From Lingula anatina (taxonomy: Eukaryota > Brachiopoda > Lingulata > Lingulida > Lingulidae): a DNA stretch of 64,000 nt. Made by a program: the position numbers and the translations under genes. Below are positions 1-10,196 of the stretch, piece after piece. Numbering within the stretch: position 1 is the first letter of the stretch; each line of letters opens with the position of its first letter. The notes beneath the pieces were generated by a model. That model made no database searches, was not told where the DNA came from, and worked only from the letters and a program-made list of their open reading frames with translations. The stretch is taken from contig NW_019773605.1 in NCBI RefSeq assembly GCF_001039355.2, forward strand, positions 10,573 to 74,572, in the 5' to 3' direction.

Positions 1-379
1 TGGGGGGGGGGGGGGGGGAGATGCTTTGCAGATATAAAATACATGAAGGCGAGGGGGTTTCTACAGTAGCAAGTAAATCCAGAACTAAGAATATGAGGTA
101 GAAATTATACATAAAATAATGATGTTATTCTTGATTTTGGATGTCACATTTAAGTTTTTAAAGAGTGATAAAAATGTGATTACGCCCTTCTTCCCCCTCT
201 TTAAGTTAGAAATGTGGGTGGAATTTTGTAACAGATATGACAATGTCATCACATTTAAATATATTACATGCAAATCATTGTACTTAACATCTAAAATTAT
301 TCACTTTATTGATGGTAAGCATGCTTTGACTTGAATTATAGACACCATTATTGTAATAGTCTCTTGTTTAGAACACGCA

Positions 380-931
380 AACTACAAGTATCAAATAGAC
401 AATCTTGAGTCTATTCAAAATTTAGCTGCATGCCTCCTATGTAGAATTCACAAGGCTCATTGTTCCAGTTCTCCATGATCTTTATTGGCCATCCATATCA
501 AAGGAAACATGACTGATGACTATCTTAATCTTAAAAGCCGCTATCCATATTATCAGAACAAAATTATAGAACTGGCAAGACCCAATAAAACACCAAGATC
601 AAGGAGGGCAAAAAAGCAAAAAGAAGCAAACAAGACTAAAAATATACAGTCATAGAAGTTTTGATATTACAGCAGCTATTTTATGGTCTTATAAGTTTAT
701 CAGTAAGTCAAATGTCAGAGCTCTTAACAACAACTATAGTAGTTAAAACAAATTTGAAATGTACAGCATCTAAATTTATCTCTTTTTTAACTTTTATTTC
801 CCATTTCTAATATATAAGTCAATCTTTGCAGTTTTGAATTTATGATTTATAATGGTATTTGTAAACATGTAGAGCATGTGTTTCAGTCAGAAATAAATTA
901 TTTTGAAAAATAAAAAAAAAAAAAAAAAAAA
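380..931 (+). mobile_element. Degenerate retroposed 3' end with poly(A) tail, possibly LINE-derived
   Basis: The sequence ends in AATAAA (892-897) followed 14 bp later by a 20-nt A run (912-931), the signature of a reverse-transcribed polyadenylated RNA. About 450 bp upstream a frame reads L-E-S-I-Q-N-L-A-A-C-L-L-C-R. This resembles the 'LQxIQNxAARL' segment near the end of CR1/jockey-type reverse transcriptases, and it is broken by a stop soon after. The poly(A) retroposition is well supported; the LINE assignment is tentative. Confidence 0.4.
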
Positions 932-1474
932 CTTAAGTATGGTATTTTGCATTGTCCTTTCTGATATTCCAATCATGAGAACTGAATTCCTTGTTATGCT
1001 GTTTTCTACACAACCACTGCTATTTGTGGTGTGACTTCCTCATTAGCACCCACGTAGAATCTTCACTAGGTGTCTAATGATGCTGATTGTCCTATTCAAC
1101 TAACAGCATCTAGTCTCTTAACAGGAAGTGCAATAAACATGGGTTTGGTTAATTTTTCTGCAACCTTTCCAGTATACTTCTGTCTGGATTTATATTTGTG
1201 AGTGTTTTCTCTCCACCTCACACCTTCATACATATGATATTTCCATTGTTATCTCATCCTATACCACTGTGTGCAGTATGTTGTATTTCGTTGTCTTCCC
1301 TGCAGCTTCTCCTTGTTAACAGCAAAATAATTAGACCTGTTATGTCATTTCTAAAAAAAAATGGGGTTCATCTTACTTATATATTTTAAAATTAGATGTA
1401 CACCTTGGTTATATATTTAATTTTTTCTCCTTTAAAATGCCTCTTTCATGTTATCTTGGATCATGAAACAATAG
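932..1474. other. Intergenic, nothing recognised
   Basis: AT-rich sequence between the poly(A)-tailed retroposon and the inverted duplication. No coding frame or repeat was identified. Confidence 0.5.
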
Positions 1475-2223
1475 TATGATAAGGTTATTTAGGTGTAAAG
1501 CTGAGGGACTGTGGAAGTATTCTATTCACACATACTTGAATGAAGTCAAAAATTGAAGATGTGCTGTTGTGGTTATGAGATTGTCATAAGGTGGAAAATG
1601 TCTCGTAGCTGTTGTTACTTCTGGGGTCTGATGAACACTTGCCCGCATAGAAGTTCCTTGATCACTTGGATGCCATGGGAACTGCTGGCTCTCTGTACTC
1701 ATTGCCTTTGGACGTACACTCGAAATCATGGTGTAGTTTTCCATCACTGCAGTTGGTTTGCTGATACCAGTAGCTTGCAGTGGAGAATGCTGTCTGCTTG
1801 GTGTTATAGTTACTGAACACGTGTAAATTGGCGACATCATAGCATCTGGTATTAATTTTGCTGCCTTTGTGTTTTCTGGATTTTTATCATTTTCATTCTC
1901 TCCATAATTCTGCCCAGGTCCTCCACCAATTTATCAATGCGTGATGTCGGAGAAGTTATAAGAGACAACTCAAATACCGTCCAGTTCCAAAATCAGAATA
2001 GAATTTTTATTGAATTTCACTTAGATTTTTATTACAGATTATTAGTCAAAATAACATTGTTTCATGTTTATTTCTTTGACTTTCCACTGAGAAACTCTGG
2101 AAGATAACTTTCACATACACCTAATGCATGCCAGCACATCTTCAACTTTTGACTTCATTCAAGTATGTGTGAATAGAATACTTCCACAGTCCCTCAGCTT
2201 TACACCTAAATAACCTTATCATA
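1475..2223. repeat. Inverted duplication with 92-bp arms enclosing coding-like debris
   Basis: The arms at 1475-1566 and 2132-2223 are reverse complements with about one mismatch, separated by 565 bp. The spacer is open on the minus strand for about 135 codons (about 1928 to 1526), encoding a Ser/Thr/Pro-rich sequence. An overlapping minus-strand frame just upstream encodes an amphipathic, coiled-coil-like stretch (SRIDKLVEDLGRIMERMK) before stopping. Together these look like a frameshifted remnant of a protein gene or transposon ORF. The family is not recognised. Confidence 0.55.
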
Positions 2224-2391
2224 ATAGCAACATCTTACAGTATAACTTTCAGTTTTATTTTCCGTTACCTTGGTTACCAAATCGGTGAACAGAAAATTTC
2301 AGCACTGCTTGCCTTTTTTTAACTTGCATCACGCACATCTCAAACAATCCTTAAAACAGATTTTAAAATAATAAAATTCATTATTGCTTAA

Positions 2392-2726
2392 AGGGATAAT
2401 AACTTAGTATGAGATCTATATTTCACAATAAAAACATTGTGAATAACTCATAGAAATATAACATATTCTGTTTTACGACAAAAACAGCAGTTATAGTTAT
2501 TATTCTGATATTTGAGCTTGTCTTCAGACCTCGTGACCTCCATATATGGCTATACTCAGTTATAATCTCTTAAGAGATTTTAACAAAAAACCAAACTTTT
2601 TAGAAAAAAACCAGGGACTAACTTTGAATGTAAAAATGGATTCATGAACCATTGGTAAGTAAGGGAAATTTGTTGTTTACTCCAGGAAAATTCATATTTT
2701 GGCCAAAACGAAGAGTTATTATCCCT
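2392..2726. mobile_element. TTAA-flanked terminal-inverted-repeat element (335 bp), piggyBac-like MITE
   Basis: The termini AGGGATAATAACT and AGTTATTATCCCT are perfect 13-bp inverted repeats. The element is bounded by TTAA at 2388-2391 and 2727-2730, so the 17-bp match includes the target-site duplication. TTAA targets are typical of piggyBac-type transposons. There is no internal ORF, so it would be non-autonomous. Confidence 0.55.
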
Positions 2727-2909
2727 TTAACTGTTATCCTTGTGTTACCAATGCAAATATTCTAGTTCTTGAGTTACGCATAGTATGTACGTTACGCAAT
2801 TATGACCTCCTTTCATTATACTTGTATTAGCCTCAATGCATGCTTGGCAGACCTGTCCTTCATTACCAGTCTCGGCAGGTATTCATTATTATCATGTGTC
2901 TGGTCTGGT

Positions 2910-3165
2910 TCAGGCATCGACGACCATGGTTCTCCAGTTTATTCTCTTTTCAGTCGATTGGATGAGCTCATTATTGCACAGTTGTTGATTTGTTGTGAAG
3001 ACATTAAGGCTATCAATGTATGATGTTCTTTGTCTTCCTCTACTTCTTCTTCCTTCAATTTTCCCACAGAGTACCGTTTTTTCTGATCCGCCTTTTCTGA
3101 TGGTATGACCCACAGATTTCATTTGCCTTTTTCTGAATTCAAATGAGGTATTAATATTATCAAGA
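2910..3165 (-). pseudogene. C-terminal fragment of a LINE (non-LTR retrotransposon) ORF
   Basis: The minus-strand translation reads RKRQMKSVGHTIRKGG and continues through GKIEGRRSRGRQR to end in WRTMVVDA. This is the characteristic tail of RTE-like LINE polyproteins (consensus idea: xRKRQLxFLGHIxRK ... GKxxGxRxRGRQRxxxxD ... DRxxWRxMV), recalled from the family rather than searched. The frame opens at about 3165 and ends at 2910. No upstream reverse-transcriptase domain is visible, so the copy is 5'-truncated and dead. Confidence 0.7.
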
Positions 3166-3410
3166 ATTTCTCAGTTCCGGTCTTTTAAATGTTTGATGAT
3201 TAACAATTTTATGTTATACACCAATATTAGAATTGCAAACTAAAACTACCATCACGTTCAAATTCCTAGATGATGTTAAAGAGCACCAGATGCTATGTTT
3301 GTTCAGTCAATGGTTATCATCTTGAAAATGTATGCTGGTGATATAACAAAAAAAGCATGTTGGTTTGGATATTTTTCTTAATCAATCCAGCTACCGCTAT
3401 TATTTTCACC

Positions 3411-3656
3411 TCTGTTTGTCTGCCTGTCTTTCTGTCTGTCTGTCATCAACATAACTCAAAAAGTTATGGACCGATTTTGATGAAATTTTCAGGAACTGTC
3501 ACAAGTGTGCCAAGGAACAGATGATTTTTTGGTGGTGATCCGGATCAATAATCAATCAATAATAAAAAATATCGAAAATTTAGGGGTGAAACGGCATTGA
3601 ATGGAGAATTTGCTGCCTTGGCGGAGGTCTGCGTTCTCTGAGTGCTTTTCTAGTCT
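3411..3656. mobile_element. Copy of a widely distributed animal interspersed repeat
   Basis: Starts with a (CTGT)n-like tract, then 'aactcaaaaagttatggacc', then a 'tttggtggtgatccgga' block, and ends with 'ggcggaggtctgcgttctct' and 'gagtgcttttctagtc'. I recall this block order as a dispersed repeat in genomes of many unrelated animals. The copy is about 245 bp. The family name is not certain. Confidence 0.45.
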
Positions 3657-4084
3657 AAAAATATATATTCACACAGAAGCTTAATCAAGTATAAACCAGT
3701 TCTTGGAGGTCGATTTGGAGACTGCAGTTGTGATTTGCAGGGTGTAAATAAGCTTCAAGGATGTTTTTCACTTGTAGCAAGAGAGGGAAGTTTACCATGC
3801 ATATGAGGCCTGTTACAAATTACTTTCGGTTCCTTTTACCTGATACCCATGTCTGTACATTTGTCAGGGCTTATAAACCATAAGTACCATTGATTGAGAC
3901 TTGGAGCCTTGAGGTTTGTGATACATATAACTGTTGCCTTGTTTAGTAACTTAAACTCTTCAACCCTTGTTTTGTGGTGTCATTTTTAAAAATACATGTA
4001 AACAGTAATTCCAGCATTTCAAAAGGTGTTATATTGGCTCTATGCATGTGAAGAAGTCTTGGTGTACGTTAGAGCTGCTTTTTC

Positions 4085-4085
<1 letters not shown>

Positions 4086-4115
<30 letters not shown>
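4086..4115. repeat. (TG)n microsatellite
   Basis: An uninterrupted TG dinucleotide run of about 30 bp. Confidence 0.95.
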
Positions 4116-4118
<3 letters not shown>

Positions 4119-4265
4119 CTGGCCTATATGATTGGTTTCCAGGTAGATCTGATCTTTTTTCTAAAAGCAGTATTTCCTCTTGTTGGTGTTATTTAAGCGC
4201 CAGGGCGTTCAGGATCACATTGACTAAAGCGTTCTTGAGAAACTTTGAAGACAAGCAATGCGCGT

Positions 4266-4308
4266 GTCAGACCAGGGAATTATATCCGATATAATTCCCT
4301 GGTCAGAC
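4266..4308. repeat. Near-perfect 43-bp palindrome
   Basis: Arms of 17 bp (4270-4286 and 4288-4304, outer end gaccaggg) are perfect reverse complements around one base. With one mismatch the arms extend to 21 bp. It could form a cruciform or hairpin. Confidence 0.9.
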
Positions 4309-6041
4309 CTAAAATTAATCATCTTGACAACTTTCCCATTTATCGCCAAAATATGTCCTATGATACATTTAATAATTATTTCGATCTATCAACCCGTTAC
4401 CGAGTTCCACTTATATATATTCATGCGTTCTCACATAAATGCATAGCACGCACAAAAACATGATACACGACGCCAGTGTCTTTGGTTTTCGACGTCTGGC
4501 GTGGTATGAAAGTCAGATGCACCGTTCGCCAGCAGGGTAAATGTTTTATTCATTGTAAAGGTATACATCTAGATGAACAGATGAAAATGTACAATAAAAA
4601 TGTAATTTAAATAAATATACCATTTGGAAATGATATATATAAATATGACTACTCAGATATTTGGCTGAGCCCAAGTGGCGATATACGTATATGTGACGCC
4701 TTCTCGTATCTGGCATTTTATTAAATCTAGACGAGCTCATTTTATTAAACCTAGACACAGCCTTTTACTGACAAGGGTGACAACAGGATGGAACGAGTGC
4801 TTACGTGAGCCAATTTTTGTTAGACCAATATATAAATATTATCAGGGAAGAGTACACTTAAATTCACAAAGTTGGGAAAGCACGCTGCGATCCTGAATCG
4901 GCGGTTAAACAGCGATGAAAGGTGGGAACCAGATAAAACTCATTTAATAATTCTCATTTAATATTCATGTGACGTCATTAATGTCATCAATGGAAATTTC
5001 TCCTGTGTACGCTAAGTCATTGGGCCGAATCTGAATGGAAAAACGAAACTACACGCTAGCTGTGCGCTGTCGCTGTACATGACATGTAGTGCGTTTCTGA
5101 AAGAATCGAACAGGATTGGGTCATAACATCTGTGATTACACGCTCAGATGACAAGATTTTCTTACACCTTGTTCTTTAATGTTGTTTAATGAAAAGCAGC
5201 GTGAATTTTTGAAATCCCAAAATTGAAATATTTGCATAGTTCGCGTCGAGAGAGAGAGAGATCATATATTGTATTGAAGTTGAAAACGGAGAGGATTGTA
5301 ACGCACAATAACCCGTTTTCTTCACCCATCAAAATTTGCGACGAAGAACAATTTCTTATATTTCTCTTATGTTTGTGCTGTACTGGTAAATGATCCCTAA
5401 GATGACCAATTAACATGACAATACTATTCTGAGAGCTTTCTTTTCAATAATGTACAGCTGCAAAACAGACTGGTATGTCTTTGTCCTAGATTTAAGCGAT
5501 GTCTGAGTGTCATTTTACATACAGAAGATAAAACGACGACGGCAGTTATTACTGTGAATAGCTTCGTGACAGTGAAACATGCTAGCAATGCCATGGTAAC
5601 GTAAAACGTAATATCAATTCATTAAAATCTTTTTTTTTATCACGTTTTCTTTTCTTAGTAATGTAATCCTTAAACAGCCATGCTGTGTCAGCTTTACCAT
5701 ATAAATGTCAATTTTTTCACTTGAGTGAGATCTAGCATGTTTCTATGAATATTGTCATTTTTTTTTAACATTGGCAATATAATGCAAGATGGACGTAGGT
5801 CTCTTGCAGTTCAAATTAAAGCATTACCTTTTTAGACTTTTTAGACATTCTAGATTGACGCCGAAATATGCAAATGACACTGTCGCAGGAATAGAGCCAA
5901 GACGAGGCTGTGACGACTGCTGGTAGTCAGGACTGGTTCTGAGACAATTACGAACGTGTTAATTGCCCACGCGTTTGAGCTGCGTGATTCACACGTTACT
6001 TCATAAAGGTGATTCCTCTTGTCGCCCCACAGACAACGAAA

Positions 6042-6928
6042 ATGTCTGCTGCTACAAACGTGTCTCATGGATCTATCAATCAAACTTTCAACTCCACCGT
6101 GGTTCCAGATGACGACCAAAATTTACCAGAGGTTCTGCGTGGCATCAATTGCACCGTGCTTTTATTCGTCATCATTTTCGGCATTCTGATGAACATAGCT
6201 ATCGTTCTGACCATAGGACTGAAGAGCGCTTTCAGGACGCCAACCAACACCCTGGTTGCGTGGTCGTCTCTGATGGACGCTGCACACTGCCTTTTTTCGT
6301 CTTCGCTGTACCTTAAAAAACACATTAATGACTATTCCGGACTTACAGAGGAAGAATGTCAAATTTTGGTATCGGCTTCATATTTCACTAATATTACCAA
6401 CAGTTGTGTCTTTGGCGCATTGGCGCTCTTGCGGCTCATTCAGTTCAGGTGCCTTTGGAGCAAGCCGCCATACAAGGCATTCACGTTTGGCAGTATTTTA
6501 GTTTGCACTACAATGGGGCTGTTGTTCGGGGTGGGATCGGCGTTCACCCCGACCTCGTCGTACTACATGTGCCTGAATGACGATCGGCAGTTTTTAGCGA
6601 AAACGGATGAAGACATCCTCACGACCCATTTCTGCCCACCGTTGTATGTGGTTCTCTTCATCCTCATCATCGTATCGTATTCGGGCATCTATGCCACTGT
6701 CAGGAAGACAAGGACCAACCAAGTTGCTCCCTTCGAAGATCCGGGGCCGCTGCCGCAACCACAGGGGGCATCAGCGGATGAGGCCGCGTCACCGCCGAGA
6801 TACGACATCCTGGCAGCCAAGACGCTGTTTTACCTTTTACTTGTCTGGATGATGTTGTACACTCCGTTGCTGGTTTTTGCTCTGTATAAATCCAAGCACG
6901 GGATGACTCCGCAGTTGATTCATATCAG
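6042..6928 (+). CDS. Rhodopsin-class GPCR gene 1, coding exon 1 (N-terminus to third extracellular loop)
   Basis: Seven-transmembrane receptor, predicted at the plasma membrane and signalling through G proteins; ligand unknown. Exon 1 encodes residues 1-295 and part of 296 of a 332-residue protein. The extracellular N-terminus has NVS, NQT, NST and NCT glycosylation sequons. Family landmarks: TM1 Asn51 (GILMN), TM2 Asp79 (SLMDA), TM3 Cys106, ECL2 Cys177 and TM6 Pro275 (LYTP). Arg131 lies exactly 25 residues after Cys106, so it is the DRY arginine, but the motif reads L-R-L. TM5 has no proline at the usual position, and TM6 has Tyr where Trp is usual. The third intracellular loop is short and Pro-rich. 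ATG 6042 is the first in-frame ATG after an upstream in-frame stop (context cgaaaATG). A pyrimidine-rich tract ending in AG at 6031-6032 could be a 5' UTR splice acceptor. GPCR identity is firm; the subfamily is not assigned. Confidence 0.93.
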
Positions 6929-7126
6929 GCAAGTATAGAAATAACCTGGCAAGGCTGGCACCCTTTGTGTGAAAGATGCGTCGCTCCTTTCAGGTTACAT
7001 GTGTTCTAATTTTGCCTAATAGTAAGCCATGTAATTTAAAGAGAGATTCGCCTTGATACTAAGCTATGGCCTGTGACCTTGCTATGCCTAACTCTGACTA
7101 GTGTCTGCTTAGCTGCAACGGCATTG

Positions 7127-7128
<2 letters not shown>

Positions 7129-7180
<52 letters not shown>
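7129..7180. repeat. (GT)n microsatellite in the GPCR gene 1 intron
   Basis: About 52 bp of uninterrupted GT dinucleotides followed by a G-rich tract. Confidence 0.95.
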
Positions 7181-7183
<3 letters not shown>

Positions 7184-7237
7184 GGAGGGGGAGGGGGGTA
7201 CATGTATACTGTAATATTGTGAGAAAACGTGTAAGAC

Positions 7238-7503
7238 TGGGTTCCCATACATAGATCGATCTAATAGGATCGATGCAACTCCTAGGGGTTTCTCGCAAAA
7301 TTGCTTTCAGCTTAAGCGGCTTACATGTCTGGCGCGCATACTGAAGCTGCTAAACGATAATTAATTACCCCCTAGCAGCTTCAGTAGTCGTAACAGGCAT
7401 CTAAGCCAGTTAAGTTGATTGCAATTTAGCGATTGATTGCAATTTCCTCTCTGAGAGAGATCGAACCACAGTTAGTACGATAGAGGTCTGGGAATGGTCC
7501 CTG
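7238..7503. mobile_element. Short terminal-inverted-repeat element, copy 1 (family shared with 49317)
   Basis: Its ends (tgggttcccata ... ctgggaatggtccct) and the internal order (gatcgatctaa, ttaagcggctta, agctgct, ctctctgag, tagtacgatag) match those of the copy at 49317-49537. It also contains a perfect 14-bp internal inverted repeat (tactgaagctgcta, about 7338-7387). It is non-coding, MITE-like, and sits inside the receptor intron. Confidence 0.55.
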
Positions 7504-7977
7504 ATATGTTTAGTTTATAGATAAGAAGTGCAGAGTTAACTCGTACCGAAGGTTGTACCCTCGTAGTTTCCATAAATGATGTGAAGTTATGAAGACAGAA
7601 TAAATGAATTAGCTATGGAACCACGGAGGACACACAGAAATCCAACTTATTCTGGTTATGCATAATAACGTTATGAACAGTTTCCGCGAATTAACAATAA
7701 CAAGAATATCATGTTATGAAGTGAGCCTTTCACCTTCTCGATTATATAAAATGTATCGATTTTCATCATAAAAAGTCTAACGCATTCTAGGATAATGATG
7801 ACATCTTAGCACTGTGAATGTAAGAGAAAAACATACTTTTAAAAGAGCGTATTTGTGCTTAGTATAATTGTCAGATTCGTGATCATTTTTCTTTCACTGC
7901 ATGTTCAAAAGAAGACGTTAAAACAAGAAAAGCAAGTATAATAGGCCTATACATTGTTTACCATTTTCTATTTACAG

Positions 7978-8089
7978 GTCATTTTTTGTGTGCTTAAACA
8001 GCATTGGAACAGTGGTTAATCCGGTGATTTACTGGTACAGATCCAGCGAATTCAGAGAGGCCACCATGAAAACTCTCTGTCTTCTTTAA
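7978..8089 (+). CDS. Rhodopsin-class GPCR gene 1, coding exon 2 (TM7 and C-terminal tail)
   Basis: Final coding exon of the receptor that begins at 6042. It is too short to stand out alone. After completing the split Arg296 codon it encodes 36 residues: a hydrophobic TM7, then NPVIY (Asn310-Tyr314), the class A NPxxY switch. Next comes a short helix-8-like segment (YRSSEFREA), a Cys near the end that could be palmitoylated, and the stop TAA at 8087-8089. Without this exon the upstream reading frame would end at a TAG just past the donor and lack TM7, so the exon pairing is strongly supported. No clean AATAAA follows closely: AATAAC and ATAATAAG variants lie within about 40 bp, and a full AATAAA occurs near 8549. 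Confidence 0.88.
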
Positions 8090-9560
8090 TTTAGCCTACC
8101 ATTCTGAATAACATAATAAGGTTGTTCAAAGGCCAGTATTTTAGGTGAAACATTTGTATTTTGGCTGCTGTTGAGTTCAATGGGCCCGACAATCTGCAGC
8201 CCATCCTTTTTGTCCTCTTTGTACAAATATAAGTCTAAACACCTAAACTGGCGAGGAACTATTGACGCATTTGCACGGTTGGTACACGCTGACGCAACAC
8301 AACTGTGGCGTGATTGCGCTCCTGCCGTTCACACCTAGCACAATGTCGATAACCTTAAATAGCTGCGGAAAGAGCTGCTGTAGCTGTCCGATGCTCTGGA
8401 ACCAGAGGCAATGAACACCTAACACAATCTGGATGTCCGTAAATAGCTGTGGCTTTAACTCAGAGAGCTGCTGTTGCTGTGCGTTCCTGCTCTGGAACCA
8501 GAGGCAATGAGCACCCGGTTGTGCCAGCAGTCAATCACACCTACCACAATAAAAAAACGCAATTACAAAATGGAAATGTAGTCACTCGATTACAACTACA
8601 GCATTATGGGCACTTACCGTGAAGATTTCAAATGGCACTTTTCTGTATTGATAAAGTTGTAATTGTTCATGATGTCAGCACTAGGAGGGTTAATTAGTGA
8701 TTTGCAGGGGGCCTGTAATCTACGGTGAATGTTATTCATTCATTGTGTTTCGGAGATTACTGGAAACTCACCATTGTATTTTCAGCACGTTTTTGCCGTT
8801 TGATATTTGTGACGTCTGGTAATAAGGATGTTGGCAGAATCCCGGCTAAATCTGTAAATGATTTTCGTCTGCAATTACGTGTGTAATCAGCATTTTGATA
8901 TCTTTCATTACAGCAATAATTTTGGTGACATACGTTAATGGCTCAAGCAATACGACCAATCCGATTAAATTATTCTCTAAAATGGGGTTTTCTTGTCCCA
9001 AACATTTAGCACAGACGTTATTCTCACGGGACCGTAATTTTGTTGCCATTTGATGTTGTTTTCATTCATTATTTTAACTACTAAATGAAAACTGTGCACA
9101 TGGAAATTAAGCACGAATATTCAAATAAATGGAAACAAAATGTTGTGGTTTCAGCACGTTTTATCTCGATAACTATACACATCTGTATTGTCAGTTTATA
9201 TAGGGGCATTTTTTCCTATAGGTGGGTTACATGGGGGGGGGGGAGTGAATCATTAAAACACTACTCCACTGAAGTTCAACTAATCGGAGTTAACTGCAGC
9301 CTCTGCTCACTTAGACCATTTATTTAACTCATTTTTAATCTGTCTTACTATCTATCTACGTATCTTTTTGTTTATGTATTGCCAGCGCGTGTGATATATT
9401 CCGTTAATGATAAGCAATCAATGAACTCATTTCGGGTACTTAGAAGTTGTCAACCTGAACCTATTCCCTTGTATCACCTATTGTTAGTGCGCCAAGTCAC
9501 ATGACCTTGTGGTCACTCTTTGTAATGCGAAGACTAATCAGTCACGTGATTATGGGTGTG
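8090..9560. other. Downstream region of GPCR gene 1, no gene recognised
   Basis: Presumed 3' UTR followed by intergenic DNA. Contains an imperfect tandem duplication (8331-8511) and a short G run near 9233-9243. Confidence 0.5.
8331..8511. repeat. Imperfect two-copy tandem duplication (84 and 97 bp)
   Basis: Both units begin with acacctaacacaat-like sequence and end with ctctggaaccagaggcaatg. The second has a small insertion around the CTG-rich core. Confidence 0.7.
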
Positions 9561-9888
9561 TGTAGTATTGAAATGCATAGAGAATTCAGTACACAAGTAG
9601 GAACCATACCGGTCGGTCACCCTAGATAGCATATAATGTAAGTAATAGTAAAATGTATTTCTTTTTATTTAACGTATATACTGTAGTTTGTTTATATTAG
9701 TTTTTATGAGTTTACTGTTTACCGCATACTTATGTCATTTTTTTATTTTTTTTAGATTTGTACAAGAGTCCAACGTACACAACGGACAAACGAGATAAGG
9801 TGTTCATTGTGATAACGAAACTGTAACAAATTGTGCTATCTATAAGACAATAAATGATTCAGTGATTGTATGCGTAACGTCGTCTACA
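9561..9888 (+). mobile_element. Possible solo LTR, or a small spliced transcript
   Basis: The 328-bp unit begins TGTAG and ends CTACA (inverted terminal pentamers) and has AATAAA at 9849-9854 followed by GT-rich DNA, like a retrotransposon LTR. Inside lies what could be a complete 118-bp intron: donor GTAAGTA at 9638 and acceptor TTTATTTTTTTTAG ending at 9755. I found no target-site duplication, primer-binding site or polypurine tract, so the LTR reading is unproven. Confidence 0.3.
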
Positions 9889-10125
9889 ATACCTATAGTA
9901 CAGACATCAAAGGCCACGAGCACACTGGGCGACGAATTAGACAAGCACTCTGTGCGACTCATTACTTAAAATCAACCAGAAAGAGGAAATCCCGCTCCCA
10001 CCGGTCAGTTATATGAAAAAGGTAATTTCCACAGTACAAGCGCCGTTTGTCCGGGTGGATTTGGCCGTGGCAAGAATTCAATGAGGTTTGTGTCGTTCAT
10101 CTGTGGTCGTTTAATTATGAGAGCA

Positions 10126-10196
<71 letters not shown>

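Larger units (their letters stand above)
3657..6041. other. Intergenic and upstream region of GPCR gene 1
   Basis: Holds a TG microsatellite (4086-4115), a near-perfect palindrome (4266-4308), a pair of short direct repeats (cattttattaaa-ctagac, about 4713-4755) and AT-rich DNA. No coding exon is recognised. Promoter elements for GPCR gene 1 could not be placed with confidence. Confidence 0.5.
6929..7977 (+). other. GC-AG intron of GPCR gene 1 (1049 bp)
   Basis: The donor is CAG|GCAAGT at 6929, the canonical form of the rare GC donor. The acceptor is ctatttacag, ending at 7977, behind a T-rich tract. Splicing here joins AG to G and rebuilds an Arg codon (phase 2); exon 2 then reads straight into a TM7 NPxxY motif. 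Using the nearby GT (AA|GTATAG, 6932) leaves exon 2 in a frame that stops after 13 codons. The intron holds a long TG microsatellite and a short inverted-repeat transposon-like element. Confidence 0.85.

Noticed and set aside
7036-7298. His/Thr-repeat frames on the minus strand (also 10005-10311 and 63462-63695)
   Set aside because: Translations of TG/CA microsatellites.
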